From: a virus
IMG/VR virus record: IMGVR_UViG_3300031578_012373
Span: 1-45,452 of that record
DNA: 45,452 bases
Strand: one strand, 5' to 3'
A program made the position numbers and the translations under genes. The notes below the pieces were generated by a model. That model was not told the DNA's origin, did no database searches, and saw nothing but the letters and a program-made list of their open reading frames with translations. Positions 40,818 to 45,452 of the stretch are shown piece by piece (position 1 is the stretch's first letter; every line of letters begins with the position of its first letter).

Positions 40818-41052
40818 GTATTTGTCTCTCCTTTTTCCTTTGTAAAGCACGATGCCTACTATATGGCCACCCACTCATGCCATTATTAAATCCACAACCA
40901 CATTCTGATATATAAACTCCACAATCTAAACAATGAGATTCGCTGCCACTACAATAGGGGGTAGGGCAAGCAATATATTCATAATAATTTGGATTTAGGT
41001 TTTCATGTTTACATTTTAATACCTTATCCCAAAATTTATTTAGCTTCTTCAT
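40789..41052 (-). CDS. Cys-rich small phage protein, 87 aa
   Basis: The central block CPTPYCSGSESHCLDCGVYI and ECGCGFNNGMSGWP (residues 29-63) contains six cysteines that could bind one or two zinc ions. The N-terminus is basic (KKLNKFWDKVLKCKHENLNP) and the C-terminus carries a basic helix (HRALQRKKERQIRERK). I have seen this pattern in phage genomes, without a known role. AAGGA lies about 10 nt before the ATG; both ends overlap neighbours. Confidence 0.75.
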   Translation of the reverse strand: MKKLNKFWDKVLKCKHENLNPNYYEYIACPTPYCSGSESHCLDCGVYISECGCGFNNGMSGWPYSRHRALQRKKERQIRERKNISNY

Positions 41053-41215
41053 TAAAATTATATCCTTGGTTAACTAAAAATTTTATTAATTTTGCATTAT
41101 CAGAAGGATGTATATACACAATACACATTTTACCATCATTTGATATAAAAGTAATAATCCCCATATTATTTATTTCCACTTTAATTTTTGAAGTGTCTAT
41201 TGCTACTTCTGACAT
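41036..41215 (-). CDS. Small unknown protein, 59 aa
   Basis: A gene of 59 codons in a gap between thymidylate synthase and the Cys-rich gene. AAGGAGA stands 8 nt before the ATG at 41215, and the TAA at 41036 lies 17 nt inside the next gene. The protein has a strand-rich middle (MGIITFISNDGKMCIVYIH) and a C-terminal helix (AKLIKFLVNQGYNFNEEA). No family is recognised; the strong ribosome binding site and packing support it as real. Confidence 0.75.
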   Translation of the reverse strand: MSEVAIDTSKIKVEINNMGIITFISNDGKMCIVYIHPSDNAKLIKFLVNQGYNFNEEAK

Positions 41216-41227
41216 AATTTTCTCTCC

Positions 41228-41920
41228 TTATTTTTTATAAGTCCTTAATTTTGCTAATTGCCAAATATAATCATAAAGATGTAATCCTTTACTTGATGCT
41301 ATTATTTCTCCATCCTCTACACCAATCTCTCCAGCCATATATTCCTTCAACAATTGAATTGCTCCCAAATTAGCTGGAAATCCGCCCCAAAGATCCCAGG
41401 AACGAAAATAGACGATAAAATGCAACTTATCGTCTTTTATACGAGTATCTATTAATCTTAAACATGGTGGATCTTTAAGTTCTATGTCTGTAGGAATACC
41501 AACTTCCATACAAGCTTGATTTGTATTAAATCCATCTCGTTTATACATGCGAATAATTTCATCAATCTGATTAACTTCATAAAGATCTCTATATCTTATA
41601 GTTAACCAACAAGAAAGTCTTTCACCATATGTATAATCTTCGCCAGATTTTTTTGAAAATGTCATTAAATATGGTAGGTATTCTTCAAGATACCCTTCTG
41701 CTACGGGATTTGGTATGCCTAAATGTGGGGGGATTTCTGGAAGGAGTGGCCTTACCCCAGGATATTTGATATGAACGGTTATGTAATCAAATTCTAGGCG
41801 CTGTTGGCCTTTATAACTACCTCTTTCTATTATATATTTTCTTCCAACATCTAAAATTCTATAAATACATTGAAACCACGCATCCGAAAGCGTAGTTGCT
41901 TCAATAAACTCTATGTTCAT
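41228..41920 (-). CDS. thyA: Thymidylate synthase, archaeal (methanogen) type
   Basis: This enzyme methylates dUMP to dTMP. The 230 residues include the catalytic Cys153 in DPPCLRL, the phosphate-binding RS.D motif YFRSWDLWGG (171-180), PANL (182-185) with Asn184 in the position that reads uracil, and KGLHLYDYIW (211-220) with His214 and Tyr216. The pattern resembles the methanogen-type enzyme more than the bacterial ThyA, from memory of the family. Retained Asn argues against dCMP hydroxymethylase; dUMP hydroxymethylation remains possible. Its ATG is about 44 nt from the predicted start of the 41971 promoter. GGAG precedes it. Confidence 0.88.
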   Translation of the reverse strand: MNIEFIEATTLSDAWFQCIYRILDVGRKYIIERGSYKGQQRLEFDYITVHIKYPGVRPLLPEIPPHLGIPNPVAEGYLEEYLPYLMTFSKKSGEDYTYGERLSCWLTIRYRDLYEVNQIDEIIRMYKRDGFNTNQACMEVGIPTDIELKDPPCLRLIDTRIKDDKLHFIVYFRSWDLWGGFPANLGAIQLLKEYMAGEIGVEDGEIIASSKGLHLYDYIWQLAKLRTYKK

Positions 41921-41970
41921 AAACTTCTCCGTCGCCTTTTTATTTGTATTTTCTAATTCAATTCATCTAT

Positions 41971-42037
41971 ATTATAGAATAAAATTACGATTTTGCTAGA
42001 TAAAATTTTCATTTTTCTTCATTTTTTTTAAAAAAAT
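41971..42037 (-). promoter_or_regulatory. Phage promoter element, copy 2 (upstream of thyA)
   Basis: The second copy of the element at 4910-4977. On the minus strand it has the T-run/A-run tract (touching the stop of the repeat protein gene), AAAAATGAA, ATCTAGCAAAAT, a different four-base gap, ATTTTATTC and the -10 TATAAT (41976-41971). The length (67 bp), order and spacing match the first copy, and the 31-bp core is identical at 27 positions. It should begin the long thyA-to-glycan-island transcript. Promoter function is inferred. Confidence 0.78.
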
Positions 42038-43932
42038 TATACACCATTAATTGACACATCAAGACTTTCTGTTTCCGTAGCTTGATAACCTCTAAGGCGA
42101 CCAACAAGAGAAGCATAAAGATGTTTCTGCCATCTATGTTTAACATTAGGAATTATATGAGCGTTTAAATTTAAGTGTGAAGGCAATTTACCATCTATAT
42201 ACATTCCTAAATCTATTTTTCTATAAGCAGACACTCTATCAATCAAATCTCTAACAGCTTCATCTATATTATTATAGTTTGACATCTTAAAAATATATTT
42301 ATGTCTAACATCGACTCGTTCTATCATATTTTCTTTGTCTTGTCTATATGATTTAGCCCATATTGTCCAATGTCTATTTTTATCAATTCTATATACTTTA
42401 TTTGAACCACTAACATAAAAATAATGAAAATTGTCATCTCCATAAGTTTCAAACATTAATTCTATAAATCTTTGCCATTGTGTTTCAAATCTTTCAAGAT
42501 TTATAACAGCTTCATGGGTTTTAGGATTAATCCATGGAGGTAATTCTGTATAGTTATAATCAAATATTGGGGTCAAGCTAGCGCTTAAGTCAACAGATCT
42601 AAACATACCATAAATAGATGCTGATAAATCCAAAGCATAATAAGATCCATATAGAATTTGTAGTGTATCAAATACTGTATATTTATCTGTCACGCCAAAT
42701 CTTAATTTAACAATTGCATAATTATTCGTACTAGAACTAGGAATAAGTCTAATATAAACATCGTCTTCAACATCATATATTGCTGTATTTATATAGCATT
42801 TTAAATTTGATATATTAAAACCTATCCAACCAAAAATAATTCCTCTTAGATCTAATTTATATATAGCTTTTATATAAGCTAATAAGTTCTTATATTCAGA
42901 ATTAAAGCACATAAAATTAATTAAGGCTTTTAGATCTTTATGTTCTAATAAAGCAATATTAATTGCTCTTTTAAAACGAATAGTCCTAGGTATAATACTT
43001 GCACCCAAAATAACAGACTTTCCTATTGAATTTATATAAACTCCCAAATCAAACGGATTGATAGGATAAATTGAAGCCTGTAAATCTTCTTTATAATAAC
43101 TTTCTATTGCTGCTCTTAAATTAAATGGAATTGCTATCCCTTTAAATCCTGATATATACGCGCTTAAATTTTTGGGTGGTATTGCATATATATACGCTTG
43201 TATATCACCAGGGCCGTATCCTCCAATTAAATAAATAGGTAGATTTTTCTCTACAGCAAAGCCTTTTTTACCAATTAAATATGCAGATAAGTCTGAAGCA
43301 TAAATTCTCTTTATATAAGCTCCTAAGTCTTTATATTCTCTATAAAAAACATTTAAATAAGCTGATAAATCTCCATAATCAATTACATTCAAATAGGCTG
43401 GTAAATCAAAAGGCATCATATAACTTCTAATATATATACCTAAATTTAAACATTCTCTTTGAAAAATATTTAATCTTGCAGATACATCATAGTAATCATG
43501 CCACCATTCGCCAGTAATAGTTACCGATAAATTTCTTATTTCTATAATATTTATAATAACCTGTAAATCTTTTGGTGGTATGCTATATGCATAAGCTGAT
43601 AAATTTTTTATATCCCAACCATGAATATAAGATGGCAAATCCTTTGGTGGTATACCATATATATAAGTTAATAAATTTTTATAGCTTGTTGTAGTACTTT
43701 TAATGTATGAGCCAAAATCTTCATAAGCTGATATAGTAGGTTTTACATAAACCGATAAATCTTTCACATCATGATCAAGAGCTAATACAACTATAGCAGC
43801 CTGTAAATCAGCTGTCTGTTGATATAAAGGAGATCCGAAAGTAAATTTAATATTGGCAGGATCAGAAGGCACATATCCACCGCTAGTAAATCTAAAAGGC
43901 ATATTAAAAGCTGATGGTTTATTATATGACAT
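42037..43932 (-). CDS. Repeat-built virion-type protein, 631 aa
   Basis: No known family is recognised. After about 40 N-terminal residues the protein consists of about 27 tandem units of 12-16 residues with the core [D/N]-[L/I/V]-x-[A/V]-[Y/A/S]-[I/L], for example DLPSYIHGWDIK and NLSAYISGFKG. Unit starts lie near residues 42, 58, 72, 86, 98, 110, 122, 134, 149, 163, 176, 188, 202, 214, 230, 243, 255, 271, 283 and 295, then less regularly to 450. The regular alternation of hydrophobic and polar residues suggests a beta-rich solenoid or fibre. A non-repeat C-terminal region (from about 460) may be a head or assembly domain. The position beside adhesion-type genes supports a tail or fibre role. 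AATGGAG precedes the ATG. Confidence 0.8.
   Translation of the reverse strand: MSYNKPSAFNMPFRFTSGGYVPSDPANIKFTFGSPLYQQTADLQAAIVVLALDHDVKDLSVYVKPTISAYEDFGSYIKSTTTSYKNLLTYIYGIPPKDLPSYIHGWDIKNLSAYAYSIPPKDLQVIINIIEIRNLSVTITGEWWHDYYDVSARLNIFQRECLNLGIYIRSYMMPFDLPAYLNVIDYGDLSAYLNVFYREYKDLGAYIKRIYASDLSAYLIGKKGFAVEKNLPIYLIGGYGPGDIQAYIYAIPPKNLSAYISGFKGIAIPFNLRAAIESYYKEDLQASIYPINPFDLGVYINSIGKSVILGASIIPRTIRFKRAINIALLEHKDLKALINFMCFNSEYKNLLAYIKAIYKLDLRGIIFGWIGFNISNLKCYINTAIYDVEDDVYIRLIPSSSTNNYAIVKLRFGVTDKYTVFDTLQILYGSYYALDLSASIYGMFRSVDLSASLTPIFDYNYTELPPWINPKTHEAVINLERFETQWQRFIELMFETYGDDNFHYFYVSGSNKVYRIDKNRHWTIWAKSYRQDKENMIERVDVRHKYIFKMSNYNNIDEAVRDLIDRVSAYRKIDLGMYIDGKLPSHLNLNAHIIPNVKHRWQKHLYASLVGRLRGYQATETESLDVSINGV
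42570..43809 (-). repeat. Tandem 12-16-residue coding repeat array in the virion-type protein
   Basis: The coding repeats run about from residue 42 to 455 of the 631-residue protein. Three units share the stretch IPPK before the next D/N-L (near residues 94-97, 118-121 and 251-254), so some copies are recent relative to others. DNA identity between units is low apart from these, indicating old duplication with drift. The units would stack as similar turns in the folded protein, which is inference. Confidence 0.75.
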
Positions 43933-43944
43933 TAAATTTCTCCA

Positions 43945-44670
43945 TTAACCAGAAATCGTAGCTGGGTACATTTGTCCATATATTAAATCATTATAAACTG
44001 TACCACCTTCAGGATCTAAGCAAACTAAAAAGTGTGATCCGCTATATGTAGTCTCTATATAAAATTCTCCATCATCATTAGAAGTAGTAGATCCCATATA
44101 AGCTCCAGTGTCCTCTCTATACATATAAATAATGGCACCACTAATAGTAGTAGACGGTCCTTCATAAACATACCCAGAAAAATAAAATGGTTTTTCTCCC
44201 CATGCCTCTAATTCGGATATCTGGCACCAATACCCACCATCTACCCAAAGACCGTCAGCGGCAGAGGAACAAAATACTTTAAAATATCTATAACTAACTG
44301 GCTCATCTAATTCTAATTCCCAGACCGCATAACCAGAACCAGAACCAGTTCTTGTTGGAGCACTAAAAGTTTTTAAAAATGAATAGGTTACGTTATCATC
44401 TGATGCCCAAACATCTGTATCATCTCTACCACCATAAAAATTATCAGTATCTCTGTTATCATAAACAATAATTTTACTAACTGAAGTAGGAGATCCAAGA
44501 TCAAGCCCGTATGCATAATGGATCTGCCAGTTAGTACCAGCACCCCATACTGGCTCGTCTTTAATTCCATCGCAAAGAAAAGCTATTCCAGTAGTAAGTG
44601 CGTCTGCACCAGCACCTCCGGTGTCTTCTTTTTTTAATCCATCTATAGCAGTTTTTTTAGTAAGTGCCAC
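43945..44670 (-). CDS. Discoidin-like (F5/8 type C) plus Ig-like domain protein
   Basis: The 241 residues appear to hold two domains. Residues about 30-155 resemble a discoidin/F5-8C carbohydrate-binding jellyroll: YAYGLDLGSPTSVSKIIVYD near 48-67, GRDDTDVWASDDNVTYSFLK near 77-96 and YRYFKVFCSSAADG near 127. Residues about 160-241 look like a carboxypeptidase-regulatory, Ig-like fold: SGAIIYMYREDTGAYMGS near 176 and DDGEFYIETTYSG near 198. Such proteins bind sugars at the virion surface. The start is GTG at 44670 with AAGGAG upstream. It lies between the propeller and repeat-protein genes. Confidence 0.72.
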   Translation of the reverse strand: MALTKKTAIDGLKKEDTGGAGADALTTGIAFLCDGIKDEPVWGAGTNWQIHYAYGLDLGSPTSVSKIIVYDNRDTDNFYGGRDDTDVWASDDNVTYSFLKTFSAPTRTGSGSGYAVWELELDEPVSYRYFKVFCSSAADGLWVDGGYWCQISELEAWGEKPFYFSGYVYEGPSTTISGAIIYMYREDTGAYMGSTTSNDDGEFYIETTYSGSHFLVCLDPEGGTVYNDLIYGQMYPATISG

Positions 44671-44689
44671 GTTAAATATTCTCCTTATA

Positions 44690-45452
44690 TTAAATAGTTA
44701 TTCCCCACCAACATTTTAGTTTAGTTTCGTAATCAGTTATATCCACATCATCTGGTATAACTGTTTTTATATACATATTTTTTGAAGTCTGAGGCTGTAT
44801 ATCCTGGACTTTAATCGCCGGCGAAATAATTAATTTATTTAGAGACGGGTTAGTAGTAGGATCAACAGTTCTTAATGTTATCTCAGTCTGATGATATTTT
44901 ACTTTTGGTAAAAAATAGCCGTCCTTCTTAACTTCTTTCCAGTCAAGAGACCCATCAAGACCCCAAACTGGATCATAACTAATAGGAATTAAATTAGTTA
45001 AATTCTGAAATTCAACAAAATCTTCATATCTAAAAGAAAACAATGCTGGGCATTTTGTACTAGTTACACCAGCTATTGTAAAAGTTCTAACTATAGAGCC
45101 CTCATTGTCTATATATTTTACATAATCTTGATTTTCTGACCATACAATACACCCATTATATCCGCCCTTAATTTTAGTAGGTTGATTAACTTCAACATTT
45201 ACATTTTCAATTCCATTACTATCAACATGATAAATATGATTACTATTAATATACCAAAAACCATTATTCATATCTGTAGTCATACGACTAGCTGTTCTTT
45301 CAAGGCTTATTGTATTTAATAATACACCGCCTGAACTATATCTATAAGCATTTTCGTCTGTATTATCTATAACCCAGCAACCATTATCTAAAGTACCACA
45401 AATAGCTCGTGGCTCACTCAGAGGCAACTGATGTAAAACTGTACCATCTGTT
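44690..45452 (-). CDS. Beta-propeller-like virion protein, N-terminus cut by window edge
   Basis: The frame is open to the right edge of the window, so the N-terminal part is missing; the residues before 45427 continue the same pattern. About 254 codons are visible. Units such as RAICGTLDNGCWVIDNTDEN, then SRMTTDMNNGFWYINSNHIY and KIKGGYNGCIVWSENQDYVK, have the D-x-x-N-G-x-W-x-x-(D/N) form of propeller blades (NHL/Kelch-like sensing folds). The C-terminal 110 residues look like a beta-rich adapter. A tail or baseplate role is inferred from the neighbours. AAGGAG before 44670 begins the following gene 19 nt later. Confidence 0.68.
   Translation of the reverse strand, partial: TDGTVLHQLPLSEPRAICGTLDNGCWVIDNTDENAYRYSSGGVLLNTISLERTASRMTTDMNNGFWYINSNHIYHVDSNGIENVNVEVNQPTKIKGGYNGCIVWSENQDYVKYIDNEGSIVRTFTIAGVTSTKCPALFSFRYEDFVEFQNLTNLIPISYDPVWGLDGSLDWKEVKKDGYFLPKVKYHQTEITLRTVDPTTNPSLNKLIISPAIKVQDIQPQTSKNMYIKTVIPDDVDITDYETKLKCWWGITI

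Noticed and set aside
41228-41920. dCMP hydroxymethylase
   Set aside because: The residue in the base-reading position of PANL is Asn184, as in dUMP enzymes; dCMP hydroxymethylases carry Asp there.
1-45452. Alternative genetic code (TAG or TGA read through)
   Set aside because: TAA, TAG and TGA all end well-placed genes, including ATGA overlaps and a TAG in the 57-codon gene at 35722.
1-45452. tRNA genes, CRISPR arrays or insertion sequences
   Set aside because: No gap is long enough apart from the two promoter regions. No clover-leaf, spaced direct repeats or transposase-like sequence was seen by reading; a covariance-model scan was not possible.

Overview
The window is a 45-kb piece of a large, visibly AT-rich tailed dsDNA phage genome. 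Every convincing gene reads on the minus strand, packed with 0-20 nt gaps, ATGA/TAATG stop-start overlaps and strong AGGAG-type ribosome binding sites. A phage is indicated by virion-type genes at the right end (a repeat protein, a discoidin-domain protein and a propeller protein) beside a complete set of replication, recombination and nucleotide genes, with many tiny unknown ORFs between them. TAA, TAG and TGA all act as stops, so the code looks standard. No tRNA, CRISPR or insertion sequence was seen. The host cannot be named from the sequence; the heptose and LPS-like sugar genes would suit a Gram-negative host, which is inference.

Layout, in transcription order (right to left). (1) 45452-42037: three structural or adhesion genes. 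(2) 41920-29334: the replication and nucleotide block. It holds an archaeal-type thymidylate synthase, nucleoside diphosphate kinase, sliding clamp, RecA, a small PD-(D/E)XK-like protein, a cold-shock protein, DnaB-type helicase, DnaG-type primase, a short DnaJ, a RuvC-like nuclease and a Cas4/AddB-like Fe-S nuclease, with several zinc-ribbon and unknown small proteins. (3) 29323-5004: an unbroken 24-kb carbohydrate island of about 26 genes. It carries ten glycosyltransferase domains, five methyltransferase domains, two SDR enzymes, an ATP-grasp enzyme, two sugar-deacetylase-like proteins, WbqC, an LPS-kinase-like protein, a heptose-7-phosphate-kinase-like protein, an apparently dead KdsC-like phosphatase, and a set resembling WbpB/WlbA, WbpE, WbpD and WbpG plus an LpxD-like acyltransferase. 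(4) 4878-1: a second replication and nucleotide block with a DnaX-type clamp loader, family A DNA polymerase, dUTPase and the N-terminal part of a class II ribonucleotide reductase that runs off the left edge.

Regulation. The only two sizeable non-coding gaps (4906-5003 and 41921-42036) contain the same 67-68 bp element: an A/T-tract, a shared CTAGCAAAAT box and a TATAAT -10. They face the clamp-loader and thymidylate-synthase genes. This looks like a phage-specific promoter driving two long minus-strand transcription units, the larger of which would carry the replication genes and the whole glycan island together.

Most notable: a glycan-building operon placed inside a phage replication module, which appears able to make at least part of a diamino-uronic-acid nucleotide sugar and perhaps to use heptose; the duplicated promoter element; a virion-type protein built of about 27 copies of a 12-16 residue [D/N]-L-x-A-Y-I repeat; and four small genes that size cut-offs would miss.
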